Shown: positions 18,799 to 28,084 of the stretch, in pieces
Layout: every line of letters starts with the position of its first letter
Numbering within the stretch: the stretch's first letter is position 1
Origin: Nocardioides cavernae
GTDB lineage: Bacteria > Actinomycetota > Actinomycetes > Propionibacteriales > Nocardioidaceae
Direction of reading: 5' to 3'
NCBI RefSeq assembly: GCF_016907475.1
Contig: NZ_JAFBCA010000001.1
Span: 1 to 64,000, forward strand
DNA length: 64,000 bases
Position numbers and translations under genes: made by a program
Notes under the pieces: model-generated
Seen by the model: the letters and a program-made list of their open reading frames with translations, nothing else
Databases searched by the model: none
Told to the model about the DNA's origin: nothing

Positions 18799-19338
18799 GT
18801 GCTCGAGTTCGACGTGCTGGTGGAGATCCCCAAGGGTGAGCGCAACAAGTACGAGGTCGACCACGAGAGCGGTCGCCTGCGGCTGGACCGCATGCTCTTC
18901 ACCTCGACCGCCTACCCGGCGGACTACGGCTTCATCGAGAACACCCTCGGCCAGGACGGCGACCCGCTCGACGCACTGGTGATCCTGCAGGCGCCGACGT
19001 TCCCGGGCTGCCTCATCGCCTGCCGCGCGATCGGCATGTTCCGGATGACCGACGAGGCCGGCGGTGACGACAAGGTGCTGTGCGTGCCTGCGCACGACCC
19101 CCGCCTGGAGCACCTGCGCGACATCAACCACGTCTCGAAGTACGACCGCCTCGAGATCCAGCACTTCTTCGAGGTCTACAAGGACCTCGAGCCCGGCAAG
19201 TCCGTCGAGGGCGCCGACTGGGTCGGTCGCGTCGAGGCCGAGGCCGAGGTCAAGGCCTCCTTCGAGCGCTTCAAGACCGAGGGCCACGGCGACGACCTCG
19301 CCAACATCGCCGACGACAGCCTCGGCGAGGACGCCTGA
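18799..19338 (+). CDS. ppa: Inorganic pyrophosphatase
   Basis: A 179-residue family I soluble pyrophosphatase. [20 protein letters not shown] opens the fold, [20 protein letters not shown] contains the metal-binding aspartates, and [10 protein letters not shown] follows; [21 protein letters not shown] is typical of the C-terminal part. The GTG at 18799 is chosen because GGAGGA is ideally spaced and the protein then starts VLEFDV as in other actinobacteria; the frame is open further upstream but without homology. Convergent with lon, with only 18 bases between stops. Confidence 0.96.
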   Translation: MLEFDVLVEIPKGERNKYEVDHESGRLRLDRMLFTSTAYPADYGFIENTLGQDGDPLDALVILQAPTFPGCLIACRAIGMFRMTDEAGGDDKVLCVPAHDPRLEHLRDINHVSKYDRLEIQHFFEVYKDLEPGKSVEGADWVGRVEAEAEVKASFERFKTEGHGDDLANIADDSLGEDA

Positions 19339-19356
19339 GGCTGTCGCCCGCGATCG

Positions 19357-21711
19357 TCAGGCTGCGCGGCCCGCGCCCACCACAGCGTCGGTCGCCGGCT
19401 CGAGGGCCTCGGCCAGGATCTCGGTCACCCGCCCGACCGGACGCACGTCGAGCTCGCTGAGCAGCTCGGCGGGTACGTCGTCGAGGTCGGCGCGGTTGCG
19501 CTCCGGGACGTAGACCGTCGACAGGCCGGCACGCTGGGCGGCGAGCAGCTTCTGCTTCACGCCGCCGATCGGCAGCACCCGTCCCGAGAGCGTCACCTCA
19601 CCGGTCATGCCGACGTCCGAGCGCACGGGCCGGCCGGTGAGCAGCGACACGAGCGCGGTCACCATCGTCACGCCCGCGGACGGGCCGTCCTTGGGGATCG
19701 CGCCCGCCGGGAAGTGGACGTGGATCGACTGCTCGAAGGCGGCCGGGTCGATCCCGAGCTCGTCCGCGTGCGCCCGCACCCATGAGAGGGCGATCGACGC
19801 CGACTCCTTCATCACGTCGCCCAGCTGGCCGGTGACCGTGAGTCCCTCCTTGCCTGCCGACACCGACGTCTCGACGTAGAGCACGTCGCCGCCGAGGCCG
19901 GTCACGGCGAGGCCGGTGGCGACACCGGGCACGTCGGTGCGCTCGTGGCTGTCGGGCGTGAAGCGCGGCCGCCCGACCAGGTCCTTCAGCCCGTCGAGGT
20001 CGATGTCGAGCCGCTCGACGTCGCCGGTCGCGAGCCGGGTGGCGGCCTTGCGGAACGCCTTGGCCAGCAGCCGCTCGAGCTGGCGTACGCCGGCCTCGCG
20101 GGTGTAGTTGGCCGCGAGCTCGCCGAGCGCGTCGTCGGAGACCGTGACCTCGTCGGGGGTCAGCGCGGCCCGCTCGAGCTGGCGCGGGATCAGGAAGTCG
20201 CGCGCGATGGCGACCTTGTCGTCCTCGGTGTAGCCGTCGATGGTGACGAGCTCCATGCGGTCCAGCAGGGCCGACGGGATCTGCTCGACCACGTTGGCGG
20301 TGGCGATGAAGAGCACGTCTGACAGGTCGAGGTCGAGCTCGAGGTAGTGGTCGCGGAACGTGTGGTTCTGCGCCGGGTCGAGCACCTCGAGCAGCGCCGC
20401 AGCCGGGTCGCCGCGGTAGTCCGCGCCGACCTTGTCGACCTCGTCGAGCAGGACGACCGGGTTCATCGAGCCGGCCTCCTTGATCGCCCGTACGATCCGG
20501 CCGGGGAGGGCGCCGACGTAGGTGCGCCGGTGCCCGCGGATCTCGGCCTCGTCGCGCACGCCACCGAGGGCGACCCGGACGAACGTGCGGCCCAGGGTGC
20601 GGGCGACGGACTCGCCGAGCGAGGTCTTGCCGACGCCGGGAGGACCGGCCAGCAGGACCACGGCGCCGGAGCCCCGACCGCCCACGACCTCCAGGCCGCG
20701 CTCGGCCCGGCGGGTGCGCACCGCGAGATACTCGGTGATGCGGTCCTTGACCTCGTCGAGGCCGTGGTGGTCGGCGTCGAGGACGGCTCGCGCGGCGGCC
20801 ACGTCGGTGGAGTCCTCGGTGCGGACGTTCCACGGCAGCTCGAGGACGGTGTCCAGCCAGGTGCGGATGTACCCCGCCTCGGGGGCCTGGTCGCTGGAGC
20901 GCTCGAGCTTGGCGACCTCGCGCACTGCGGCCTCGCGGACAGCCTCGGGCAGGTCGGCCGCCTCGACCCGGGCGCGGTAGTCGTCCGAGCCGTCGGGCTC
21001 GCCCTCGCCGAGCTCCTTGCGGATGGCGGCGAGCTGCTGACGGAGCAGGAACTCGCGCTGGTTCTTCTCGAGGCTCTCGCGGACGTCGCCGCTGATCTTG
21101 TCGTTGACCTCGTCCTCGGCGTCGTAGGCCCGCGTCCACTCGACGAGCAGGCGGAGCCGGTCGCCCACGTCGGGCGTCTCCAGCACCTGACGCTTCTGGT
21201 CGTCGGAGAGGTACGGCGCGTAGCCGGACATGTCGGCGAGCGCGTCGGGGTCGGCGAGGCGGCGTACGTTCTCGATCACCTGCCACGCCTCGCGGCGCTC
21301 GAGGATGGAGACGACGAGGGTGCGGTAGTCCTCCGCGAGCGCGCGGAGCTCCTCGGTGACGACCGTCTCGGGCACGGGCTCGGCCTCGACCCAGAGGGCC
21401 GCACCGGGTCCCGTCACGCCGGCACCGATGGCGACGCGGCGCTCGGCGCGCAGCACCGCGGCGGGCCTGCCGCCGGCGAAGCGGCCGACCCGGTCGACCA
21501 CGGCCACCACGCCGTGGGTGGCGTAGCGGTCCTCGAGCCGCGGGGCGACGAGGACGCGGGTGGGCTCGTTGTCGGGGTCGGCGTCGTGGGCGAGGCGGGC
21601 GGCGTCGATGGCCGCGCGGGCCTGGTCGTCGAGCTCGATGGGCACGACCATGCCGGGGAGCACGACCGTGTCGTGGAGGAACACCACGGGAAGCGAGAGG
21701 TTGTTCGTCAT
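19357..21711 (-). CDS. lon: ATP-dependent protease Lon
   Basis: A 784-residue cytosolic AAA+ serine protease. The N-terminal substrate domain (1 to about 195) is followed by a coiled-coil region, Walker [15 protein letters not shown], Walker [12 protein letters not shown], and a C-terminal protease domain with catalytic Ser in [13 protein letters not shown] and Lys in [11 protein letters not shown]. Start ATG follows GAGAGGG. A GTTCGC-N5-GCG box lies ~45 bases upstream, matching the ClgR stress regulator consensus as I recall it; lon is a ClgR target in Streptomyces. Confidence 0.97.
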   Translation of the reverse strand: MTNNLSLPVVFLHDTVVLPGMVVPIELDDQARAAIDAARLAHDADPDNEPTRVLVAPRLEDRYATHGVVAVVDRVGRFAGGRPAAVLRAERRVAIGAGVTGPGAALWVEAEPVPETVVTEELRALAEDYRTLVVSILERREAWQVIENVRRLADPDALADMSGYAPYLSDDQKRQVLETPDVGDRLRLLVEWTRAYDAEDEVNDKISGDVRESLEKNQREFLLRQQLAAIRKELGEGEPDGSDDYRARVEAADLPEAVREAAVREVAKLERSSDQAPEAGYIRTWLDTVLELPWNVRTEDSTDVAAARAVLDADHHGLDEVKDRITEYLAVRTRRAERGLEVVGGRGSGAVVLLAGPPGVGKTSLGESVARTLGRTFVRVALGGVRDEAEIRGHRRTYVGALPGRIVRAIKEAGSMNPVVLLDEVDKVGADYRGDPAAALLEVLDPAQNHTFRDHYLELDLDLSDVLFIATANVVEQIPSALLDRMELVTIDGYTEDDKVAIARDFLIPRQLERAALTPDEVTVSDDALGELAANYTREAGVRQLERLLAKAFRKAATRLATGDVERLDIDLDGLKDLVGRPRFTPDSHERTDVPGVATGLAVTGLGGDVLYVETSVSAGKEGLTVTGQLGDVMKESASIALSWVRAHADELGIDPAAFEQSIHVHFPAGAIPKDGPSAGVTMVTALVSLLTGRPVRSDVGMTGEVTLSGRVLPIGGVKQKLLAAQRAGLSTVYVPERNRADLDDVPAELLSELDVRPVGRVTEILAEALEPATDAVVGAGRAA

Positions 21712-21752
21712 GCCCTCTCAACGCCGGAGAACCGGAGGCATGTTCCGGTTCC

Positions 21753-21771
21753 GGTTTCGCCCACCGCGAAC
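21753..21771 (-). promoter_or_regulatory. ClgR-type operator upstream of lon
   Basis: The minus strand reads GTTCGCGGTGGGCGAAAC: GTTCGC, five bases, GCG, with full inverted symmetry TTCGC-N5-GCGAA. This fits the ClgR box that activates clp and lon genes in Streptomyces and relatives. Confidence 0.6.
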
Positions 21772-21783
21772 GGTCCGCGGCCG

Positions 21784-21857
21784 CTGTAACGCCGGGTTAG
21801 TGGGGGTACCCACCCCCGAGCAACCCAGTGGGTACCCGCCGTAACCCGGCGTTACAG
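21784..21857 (-). terminator. Hairpin between the ECF41 sigma gene and lon
   Basis: A perfect 16-base-pair outer stem (CTGTAACGCCGGGTTA with TAACCCGGCGTTACAG) encloses two further GGGTACCC palindromes. The sigma-factor stop codon lies inside one arm. Likely terminator for the sigma operon, insulating lon. Confidence 0.7.
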
Positions 21858-22724
21858 GCGGGAGAGCGGGACCTCGCCGCCGGCCACCGAGCCGAGCTTG
21901 TCGGGGTTGCGGACCAGGAACAGCTGCGTCACCACGCCATCCTCGACGAGCATCGTGCCGACGCCGTCGCGGTGCCCGGCGACCACGAACTGGATCGCCG
22001 GCGACCCGTTGAGCCAGACCGGCTCGAGCTCGAGGGCCTCCGGGGCGACCGCGGTGAGGAAGCGGAAGACCTTCTCGCGCCCGAAGATCGGGTTGAGCGC
22101 CGCCTTCACCTTGCCGCCGCCGTCGGTCATCAGCACGACGTCGGGGGCGAGCACGTCCATCAGGCCCTGCAGGTCGCCCGTCTCGGTGGCCGCGCGGAAC
22201 CGCTCGATCACCGCGTCGCGCTCGGCAGCGCTGACCGACGCGCGCGGGCGCTTGTCCGCGACGTGCGCCCGCGCGCGGCTGGCGATCTGACGCACCGCGG
22301 GCTCGGACTTCTCGACCGCCTCCGCGATCTCGGCGTACGGCACGTCGAAGACCTCACGCAGCACGAAGACCGCCCGCTCGGTGGGCGGCAGCGTCTCCAG
22401 CACGAGCAGCATCGCGGTCGAGACGCTGTCGGCGAGCTCCACGTCCTGCGCCACGTCGGGCGCGGTGAGCACCGGCTCGGGCAGCCAGGTGCCGACGTAG
22501 TCCTCGCGACGCCGGGCGAGGGTGCGCAGCCGGTTGAGCGAGAGCCGGGTGGTCATCCTGACCAGGTAGGCCCGCGGGTCGCGCACCTCGTCGACCACGA
22601 CGTCCGCCCACCGCAGCCAGACCTCCTGCAGCACGTCCTCGGCGTCGGCGGCCGAGCCGAGCATCTCGTAGGAGACGGTGAAGAGCAGGTTGCGGTGGGT
22701 GGTGAAGTGGTCGGTCTCGCTCAC
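21852..22724 (-). CDS. ECF41-type RNA polymerase sigma factor (SigJ-like)
   Basis: Predicted 290 residues: sigma region 2 (LLFTVSYEMLGSAADAEDVLQEVWLRW), region 4 (LETLPPTERAVFVLREVFDVPYAEIAEAV), then a ~110-residue C-terminal SnoaL/NTF2-like extension (FRAATETGDLQGLMDVLAPDVVLMTDGGG). That extension defines the ECF41 group, where it modulates activity in place of an anti-sigma factor. The GTG start overlaps the stop of the upstream CXXC protein (GTGA). The self-recognised promoter is visible upstream of the pair. Confidence 0.93.
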   Translation of the reverse strand: MSETDHFTTHRNLLFTVSYEMLGSAADAEDVLQEVWLRWADVVVDEVRDPRAYLVRMTTRLSLNRLRTLARRREDYVGTWLPEPVLTAPDVAQDVELADSVSTAMLLVLETLPPTERAVFVLREVFDVPYAEIAEAVEKSEPAVRQIASRARAHVADKRPRASVSAAERDAVIERFRAATETGDLQGLMDVLAPDVVLMTDGGGKVKAALNPIFGREKVFRFLTAVAPEALELEPVWLNGSPAIQFVVAGHRDGVGTMLVEDGVVTQLFLVRNPDKLGSVAGGEVPLSRL

Positions 22725-23302
22725 CTGCTGATCGTCCCAGCCTCGGCGAGCGGCAGCTCGCAGACGTCGCTGAAGCCCTGCGAGGCCAGTCCCATCGCGG
22801 AGTTGAAGCGCGAGCGCTCGTTCTCGACCGCGACCATCATCGTCAGCTCGACGACGGCGGCGTGGCCGAGCTGCCGGTCGAGGTCGGCGACCATCTCGTC
22901 GGTGACCTCCGGGGGCGTCACGGTCATCGCCTCGGCGTACGCCATCACGTCGCGCTCGAGGTCGGTGAAGACGTCGGACTCGCGCCACCGCGGCACCTCG
23001 CGCACCTTGGCCTCGTCGAGGCCCTTGGTGTGGGCCATGAAGTAGCCGAAGTCCAGGCACCACGAGCAGCCGATCACCCCGGCGCTGGCCATCTCGGCGT
23101 ACGTCGTGAGGTGGGGGTCGAGCGCGGACCACTTGCCGACCTTCTGCTCGAAGCCGAAGACCGCCTTGAGGACCGGCTTGTTGTGCCAGAGCACGTAGGC
23201 GTTGTCGGGGACCTTGCCCCACATGCGTGTGGCGATGCGGGTCATGAGTGCGCCGTAGGCACCGTCGAGCCGTGCCTGCGGGATCCGGAACTGGCTGGGC
23301 AT
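22721..23302 (-). CDS. Carboxymuconolactone decarboxylase/AhpD-family protein
   Basis: Predicted 193 residues with GVIGCSWCLDFGYFMAH: the CxxC (CSWC) redox motif and downstream His of AhpD-like proteins. Genes of this COE class (carboxymuconolactone decarboxylase, oxidoreductase or epimerase) are the standard partners and targets of ECF41 sigma factors. The ATG at 23302 has a strong AGGAGGAG Shine-Dalgarno. It is first in the operon and coupled to the sigma gene. A peroxidase or disulfide-reductase role is likely; the substrate is unknown. Confidence 0.9.
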   Translation of the reverse strand: MPSQFRIPQARLDGAYGALMTRIATRMWGKVPDNAYVLWHNKPVLKAVFGFEQKVGKWSALDPHLTTYAEMASAGVIGCSWCLDFGYFMAHTKGLDEAKVREVPRWRESDVFTDLERDVMAYAEAMTVTPPEVTDEMVADLDRQLGHAAVVELTMMVAVENERSRFNSAMGLASQGFSDVCELPLAEAGTISR

Positions 23303-23341
23303 GTCTCCTCCTGGTGGGTCACACGTTTTCGTCGACATGGA

Positions 23342-23368
23342 GACACCGGCCGGTCGGGTTCTGTGACA
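23342..23368 (-). promoter_or_regulatory. ECF41-type promoter of the CXXC protein-sigma operon
   Basis: On the minus strand TGTCACA (-35, 23362-23368), 16 bases, then TGTC (-10, 23342-23345). The described ECF41 promoter is TGTCACA-N16-CGTC, so seven of seven and three of four bases match with exact spacing. A start site near 23335 leaves a ~33-base leader with the Shine-Dalgarno. Confidence 0.75.
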
Positions 23369-23377
23369 CTCGGTCGG

Positions 23378-23827
23378 ATGGGGGTTCGGCGAGCGGGCGT
23401 GGTCGCGCTGCTGCTGGCGGCGTCGACGGCGTGCAGCGAGCCATTCGTCGCGCCCACCACGATGGAGGAGTGCTACGGCGCCGGCCGCGAGCAACGTGGC
23501 TCCCACTCCGCAGACGTGGACTCCGACTGGACGGTGACCTACTCCGAGGAGCAGCGCCCGCTCGGGTCATCCACGACGGTCTTCCTGTGCGTCCCTGACG
23601 ACCGTCGCGGCAGGTTCACCACGGATCCGCCTCCGGGAGTCAAGGTCGATCGGACGTCGATCGACGTCGGCGACGGCACCGACCTGCCGGTGCCACGGCT
23701 CGAGGTGACGGTGACCGATGCCACCGAGGAGCGCCTGTCCATCGCCTACCGCCACGCCGGAGGTGGCGGAACGGCGTCGATCGCCATCACCGTCGACGAC
23801 GGGCAGTGGTCGTTCGAGGGACGCTGA
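23378..23827 (+). CDS. Putative secreted lipoprotein, function unknown
   Basis: Predicted 149 residues. A basic start and hydrophobic stretch end at STAC, a near-lipobox, making Cys19 a candidate lipidation site; Ser rather than Leu at -3 makes this less certain. The rest is a beta-rich, Thr/Asp-rich domain with two further cysteines (Cys in EECYG and FLCVP) that could form a disulfide. No family is recognised. It diverges from the ECF41 operon, and the ECF41 -35 box lies 10 bases from its start, so the intergenic region may serve both genes. Confidence 0.6.
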   Translation: MGVRRAGVVALLLAASTACSEPFVAPTTMEECYGAGREQRGSHSADVDSDWTVTYSEEQRPLGSSTTVFLCVPDDRRGRFTTDPPPGVKVDRTSIDVGDGTDLPVPRLEVTVTDATEERLSIAYRHAGGGGTASIAITVDDGQWSFEGR

Positions 23828-23830
23828 GGC

Positions 23831-24409
23831 TCAGAGGCCGGACAGGAACGCGTCGACGGCCCGCGCCACCTCGACGTGGATCTCCGCGGTCCGCACCACG
23901 TCGCCCGGAACCCCCATGCCGTGGTCGGCGTCCGGCACCTCCAGCACCTCGCAGCCGGCGTCGGCGAGCTCGCGGGCGACGGAGGCGTCCCACAGCTCGT
24001 CGGCGAGGCCGCCGACCAGCAGCTGCCGCCCGGCGTTGGCGGCGATCCCCTCGGCGACGACCGGGTCGACGAGGAGGGGCGTGAACCAGATCGCGTCGAG
24101 CCCCCGCTCGGCGGCGTACGACGCTGCGCGGGTGCCGAGCGACTTGCCGACGACGAGCACGTGGTCGGCGTCCTCGCCGGCGTGCGCTGCGGTCACGTGA
24201 CGGCGTACCCACGCCTCGGCATCCTCGTCGCCGCGGGTGGTCGAGTCCCACCAGATCTGCTGGACGGTGATGTCGTGCTGCAGGAGCGCGAGCCGGGCGA
24301 GCTCGAGCAGCGGCGCGGCCGGCGAGTAGGCGCGGCCGGGGGCGACGAGCGCGACGCCGCGGCTGCGGCCCTCGGGTTCGAAGCGGGTGGGCAGTCCTCC
24401 GAAGGTCAT
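23831..24409 (-). CDS. Small alpha/beta-hydrolase
   Basis: Predicted 192 residues with an alpha/beta-hydrolase core: VALVAPGRAYSPAAPL near the N-terminus, nucleophile elbow VVGKSLGTRAA (GxSxG, Ser around residue 90), and a late DADHGMGVPGD supplying a plausible catalytic His. No cap domain or signal peptide. The ATG overlaps the upstream methyltransferase stop (ATGA), so it is third in an acyl-CoA oxidase-methyltransferase-hydrolase operon. Substrate unknown. Confidence 0.75.
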   Translation of the reverse strand: MTFGGLPTRFEPEGRSRGVALVAPGRAYSPAAPLLELARLALLQHDITVQQIWWDSTTRGDEDAEAWVRRHVTAAHAGEDADHVLVVGKSLGTRAASYAAERGLDAIWFTPLLVDPVVAEGIAANAGRQLLVGGLADELWDASVARELADAGCEVLEVPDADHGMGVPGDVVRTAEIHVEVARAVDAFLSGL

Positions 24410-25080
24410 CCGCGGTCCTCCTGCTTGGTCGCGTGGAAGTAGCCGATCCCGCCGTGGAGGGTGAGGTCGACGTCGCGGCAGCCGGACTCCCGCAGCCAGG
24501 TGACCGCCTCGGTCGAGGTGCACATCGGCCCGAGGATCCCGGCGCGCGTGCCGACGCGGCGCAGCAGCTCGTAGCGAGGGCCGGTGTCGGTGAACAGCGA
24601 GCTCCCCGTGAGCGAGGCACCGGGCGCCAGCACGCGCGCCATCTCGGCGATGGCACGGCGCGGGTCGGGGAAGCAGTGCAGGCCGGTCAGGGAGATGACG
24701 AGGTCGAACGACGCGTCGGCGAACGGCAGGGCGCCCACGTCGGCCGGGACGGTGGTGACCTGGTCGGAGACGCCGAGCCGGGTCGCGGCCGCGCGCGCCC
24801 GGCCGAGCATCGTCGGCGAGATGTCGGCGGCGACGTAGTCGATCCCCTGACCGGGACGCAGGCCGCGGAGGGCGACGCCCGACCCCGTCGGCACGTCGAG
24901 GACCCGGGCACCGCGCGGGAGGGTGCCGATCTCGTCGGCCGTCGCGCGCAGGAGCGCAAGGTCGCTGCCGGTGCCGGCCCGCCAGGCGGCGCCCCCGACG
25001 CGGTCGTGCTCAACGAGCCAGGGGTAGACGTAGGACCACAGCGGGTCCTCGTGCCAGCCGCCCAGCCCGGGGAGCCGCAC
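24406..25080 (-). CDS. Class I SAM-dependent methyltransferase
   Basis: Predicted 224 residues. VLDVPTGSGVALRGL is motif I for SAM binding, YVAADISPTMLGRA motif II, and FDLVISLTGLHCFPDPRRAI motif III/IV, as in UbiE/Methyltransf_11 enzymes. The GTG at 25080 lies one base after the acyl-CoA oxidase-like stop; longer frames overlap that gene. Operon context hints at a lipid or small hydrophobic acceptor, which is inference only. Confidence 0.8.
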   Translation of the reverse strand: MRLPGLGGWHEDPLWSYVYPWLVEHDRVGGAAWRAGTGSDLALLRATADEIGTLPRGARVLDVPTGSGVALRGLRPGQGIDYVAADISPTMLGRARAAATRLGVSDQVTTVPADVGALPFADASFDLVISLTGLHCFPDPRRAIAEMARVLAPGASLTGSSLFTDTGPRYELLRRVGTRAGILGPMCTSTEAVTWLRESGCRDVDLTLHGGIGYFHATKQEDRG

Positions 25081-25081
25081 G

Positions 25082-27151
25082 TCAGTGGTCCGACCCGATG
25101 GGCCAGCCGAGGAGCTCGGGGCTGCGCAGCATCTCCTCGGGCACGCCGAAGGCGTCGACGAGGTCGACCGCGAGCGGCCTGGCCTTGCGGCACAGGGCGT
25201 TGATCTCGCGGCTGATCGCCTTGGAGCGGGCGCTGGAGAGGCGGCCGTGCTCCATGAACCAGGCCCGGTCGGCCTCGATCGTGGTGAGGGCGTGGAGGTC
25301 GCACAGCAGGTTGAGGGCGACCTTGAGGTCGCCGTCGGGCAGGGCCGCGGTCTTCGAGACGAAGGCCTCGAGCACGAGCCGCTCGGTGTGGGCGCGGGCG
25401 GCCGCGATGACGTGGTCCTGGACGCGGGAGAAGACGGCGCCGGCGTTCGCTCCCTGGTCGATCCCTCGCTTGAGCCGGCGCGCAACGCCGCCGATCATGT
25501 GCTCCTCGCGGAAGCGCAGCATCGCGAGCTGGTAGTTCGGGTCGAGCAGCCCGGCCTCCTGGTCCCAGGTGTCGCCCCCGGGCAGCAGGTCGCGCACCGA
25601 CTGCACGAGCTTGTGCACCGCCGTCCGCTCCACGACGGTCTCGACCGCCAGGCCGGCGACGAAGCGCGCCATGCCGAGCTGGTCCATCTCCTCGAACTCG
25701 CCGGCGTAGTCGGTGAGCAGGCCCTTGGCGACCAGCTGGAGCAGGACGTGGTTGTCGCCCTCGAAGGTGGTGAAGACGTCGGTGTCGGCCTTCAGCGCCG
25801 CGAACCGGTTCTCGCTGAGGTAGCCCGCCCCGCCGCAGGCCTCGCGGCACTCCTGGATGGTGCGGGTGGCGTGCCAGGTGCCGAGGGCCTTGGTGCCGGC
25901 GGCGCGTGACTCCAGCATCCGCCGGGCGTGCTCGTCGCTGCCCTGCTCGATCGGCCCGGGGCCGGAGAACACGTCGTGCAGCTGCCCGGCGACGACCTCC
26001 TGCGCGAAGTGGAGGGCGTACGTCCTCGCGATGAGCGGCAGCAGGCGGCGCTGGTGCATGCCGTAGTCGAGGAGCACCTGCTCCTGGTCGGGGTCGGTCG
26101 CCTCGAACTGGCGGCGGCGCACGGCGTAGCGGGTGGCGATGGTGAGTGCGACCTTCGACGCGTTGATGCCGGCGCCGCCGACGCACACGCGGCCCTGGAC
26201 CAGGGTGCCGAGCATCGTGAAGAAGCGCTTGTTGGGGTTGTCGATCGGCGAGAGGTAGCGGCCCTCGGGCGTCACCTCGGCGAACTGGTTGAGCAGCGCG
26301 GTGCGCGGCACCCGGACCCCGTCGAACCAGATGCGTCCGTTGTCGACGCCGTTGAGGCCCATCTTGGGGCCGCAGTCCTCGATGCGGACGCCGTCGAGCA
26401 CCCGGCCGTCCTCGCGGACCGGGACGACGAAGGCGTGCACGCCATGACGCTCGCCGCCGACCTCGAGCTGGGCGAACACGACGGCCAGCTCGGCGTGGGC
26501 CGCAGCGTTGCCGATGTAGTCCTTGCGGCTCGTGTCGTCGGGCGTCGTGATCACGAACTCCTGCGCCTCGGCGTCGTACGTCGCCACGGTGCCGAGCGCC
26601 TGCACGTTGGAGCCGTGGCCGCTCTCGGTCATCGCGAAGCAGCCCATCGTGCGGCCGCTGACGAGGTCGGCGAGGTGCGCGTCGTGGTGGTGCCTGGTGC
26701 CGAGCTGCAGGATCGCGCCCCCGAAGAGGCCGAACTGCACGCCGACCTTCACGAGCACCGACAGGTCGCCGAGGGCGAGGGTCTCGAAGGCGGCGATCGA
26801 GGCGCCGATGTCGCCACCACCGCCGTACTCCTCCGGGAAGCCCATGCCGGTCTGGCCGGTCTCGGCCATCATCACCACGACGTCCTTCACGCGCTCGCGG
26901 AAGTCGGCGGTGGTCATCTGCTCCTGGTCGACCAGGATCTGCGCGTGCTCCGTGAGGTTGTCGCGCACGAGGTCGCGGACGTCGCCGTAGCGGCCGTCGA
27001 GCAGCCTGCGCATCGCGTCGACGTCGACCTCCGGCTGCCGGTAGCCCGAGTCGTCGGCGTGGGGCCCGTCGTCCTCGACGCGGGCCGGGGCCGTCTCCGG
27101 CTCGACGGTGGGCATCTCGTCGGCGATGGGCGGAACCTGGTCGGTGGCCAT
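25082..27151 (-). CDS. Acyl-CoA dehydrogenase/oxidase-like flavoprotein
   Basis: Predicted 689 residues, too long for a standard acyl-CoA dehydrogenase (~390) and close to acyl-CoA oxidases (~650). MTESGHGSNVQALGTVATY is the FAD/substrate motif as in peroxisomal-type oxidases (TELGHGSN). FTTFEGDNHVLLQ carries the probable catalytic Glu, and REACGGAGYLSENRF is a conserved FAD loop. An extra C-terminal domain of ~200 residues fits ACOX. It would oxidise acyl-CoA at C2-C3. TACCTT six bases upstream supports a leaderless ATG at 27151. Confidence 0.85.
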   Translation of the reverse strand: MATDQVPPIADEMPTVEPETAPARVEDDGPHADDSGYRQPEVDVDAMRRLLDGRYGDVRDLVRDNLTEHAQILVDQEQMTTADFRERVKDVVVMMAETGQTGMGFPEEYGGGGDIGASIAAFETLALGDLSVLVKVGVQFGLFGGAILQLGTRHHHDAHLADLVSGRTMGCFAMTESGHGSNVQALGTVATYDAEAQEFVITTPDDTSRKDYIGNAAAHAELAVVFAQLEVGGERHGVHAFVVPVREDGRVLDGVRIEDCGPKMGLNGVDNGRIWFDGVRVPRTALLNQFAEVTPEGRYLSPIDNPNKRFFTMLGTLVQGRVCVGGAGINASKVALTIATRYAVRRRQFEATDPDQEQVLLDYGMHQRRLLPLIARTYALHFAQEVVAGQLHDVFSGPGPIEQGSDEHARRMLESRAAGTKALGTWHATRTIQECREACGGAGYLSENRFAALKADTDVFTTFEGDNHVLLQLVAKGLLTDYAGEFEEMDQLGMARFVAGLAVETVVERTAVHKLVQSVRDLLPGGDTWDQEAGLLDPNYQLAMLRFREEHMIGGVARRLKRGIDQGANAGAVFSRVQDHVIAAARAHTERLVLEAFVSKTAALPDGDLKVALNLLCDLHALTTIEADRAWFMEHGRLSSARSKAISREINALCRKARPLAVDLVDAFGVPEEMLRSPELLGWPIGSDH

Positions 27152-27157
27152 TCACCA

Positions 27158-27163
27158 AAGGTA
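27158..27163 (-). promoter_or_regulatory. -10 box (TACCTT) of the acyl-CoA oxidase operon
   Basis: Minus-strand TACCTT, 6 bases before the ATG at 27151. Confidence 0.5.
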
Positions 27164-27173
27164 GCCATGCCGG

Positions 27174-27179
27174 TAGGTT
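27174..27179 (+). promoter_or_regulatory. -10 box (TAGGTT) of the sulfotransferase gene
   Basis: TAGGTT, 7 bases before the ATG at 27187. With the opposing box 10 bases away, the two -35 regions must overlap the other gene. Confidence 0.5.
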
Positions 27180-27186
27180 CACCGCG

Positions 27187-28068
27187 ATGAACGTGTCGGA
27201 TGCCACCCCTCCGGGCGAAGCGCTGGGGTCGATGCCCTACAACTTCGCCGTCGTGGGCGTGCAGAAGGGCGGTACGTCGACGCTGGCGGTGACGCTGAAC
27301 CAGCACCGGCTCGTGTGCCAGGCGCCCGACAAGGAGCGCCACTACTTCGACGACGAGACCGTCGACTGGTCCGCGCCGGACTACGACCGCGACTACACCG
27401 CGCCGCGACGGGCCGGCGTGCACCGGCTGCTCGGCGACGCCTCGCCCACCTACCTCTACTGGCCGCACGCGCTGGAGCGGATGCGCGCCTACAAGCCGGA
27501 CATGCCGCTCGTCGCCGTGTTCCGCGACCCGCTGGAGCGGCTGTTCTCCCACTGGGTGATGCTGCGCTCGCGCAACCTCGCGTGGCCCGACTGGCCGGAC
27601 TTCCTGACCGAGTGGCCGCACACCTCGCTGCCCGACGAGGTGCCCGATCCCGCCGTCGTACGCACCATGCGGTGGCGGCACATGACCGGCCTGGCGCGCG
27701 GGTTCTACGGCGAGCAGCTGCAGCGCGGCTTCGAGCTCTTCGACCGGCGGCAGTGGCTGTTGATCGAGCTGCGCGCGATGCTCGGCGACTTCTCCGCGAC
27801 GGTCGACCGCACCACCGACTTCCTCGACCTGCCCCGCTTCGAGCAGGTGCCGCCGCTGCAGAACTGGCACGCCGGCGCCGAGCAGGTGCCCGGAACCGCT
27901 CCCACCGGCGACGACCTCGCGCGCGTCGCCGAGATCTACGCCAAGGACCTCGCGCTCTTCGAGGAGCTGTCGGGCATCGACACCTCAGCCTGGCCGACGC
28001 GCCTCATCCTCGACGGGCAGCTCGACCCCGGCGAGCTGGCCGCGCGGCTGGCGCGCAAGGTGCGCTGA
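27187..28068 (+). CDS. Sulfotransferase-domain protein
   Basis: Predicted 293-residue PAPS-dependent sulfotransferase. The 5'-phosphosulfate loop is VVGVQKGGTSTLAV (around residues 20-33) and the 3'-phosphate site is VFRDPLERLFSHW (about residues 107-119). KERHYFDDE after the first motif is characteristic of the heparan-type bacterial group. It is unrelated at operon level to the sulfotransferase at 1397. The start overlaps nothing and has a leaderless -10 box. The acceptor is unknown. Confidence 0.88.
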   Translation: MNVSDATPPGEALGSMPYNFAVVGVQKGGTSTLAVTLNQHRLVCQAPDKERHYFDDETVDWSAPDYDRDYTAPRRAGVHRLLGDASPTYLYWPHALERMRAYKPDMPLVAVFRDPLERLFSHWVMLRSRNLAWPDWPDFLTEWPHTSLPDEVPDPAVVRTMRWRHMTGLARGFYGEQLQRGFELFDRRQWLLIELRAMLGDFSATVDRTTDFLDLPRFEQVPPLQNWHAGAEQVPGTAPTGDDLARVAEIYAKDLALFEELSGIDTSAWPTRLILDGQLDPGELAARLARKVR

Positions 28069-28084
28069 GGAACTGCCCGCGATG

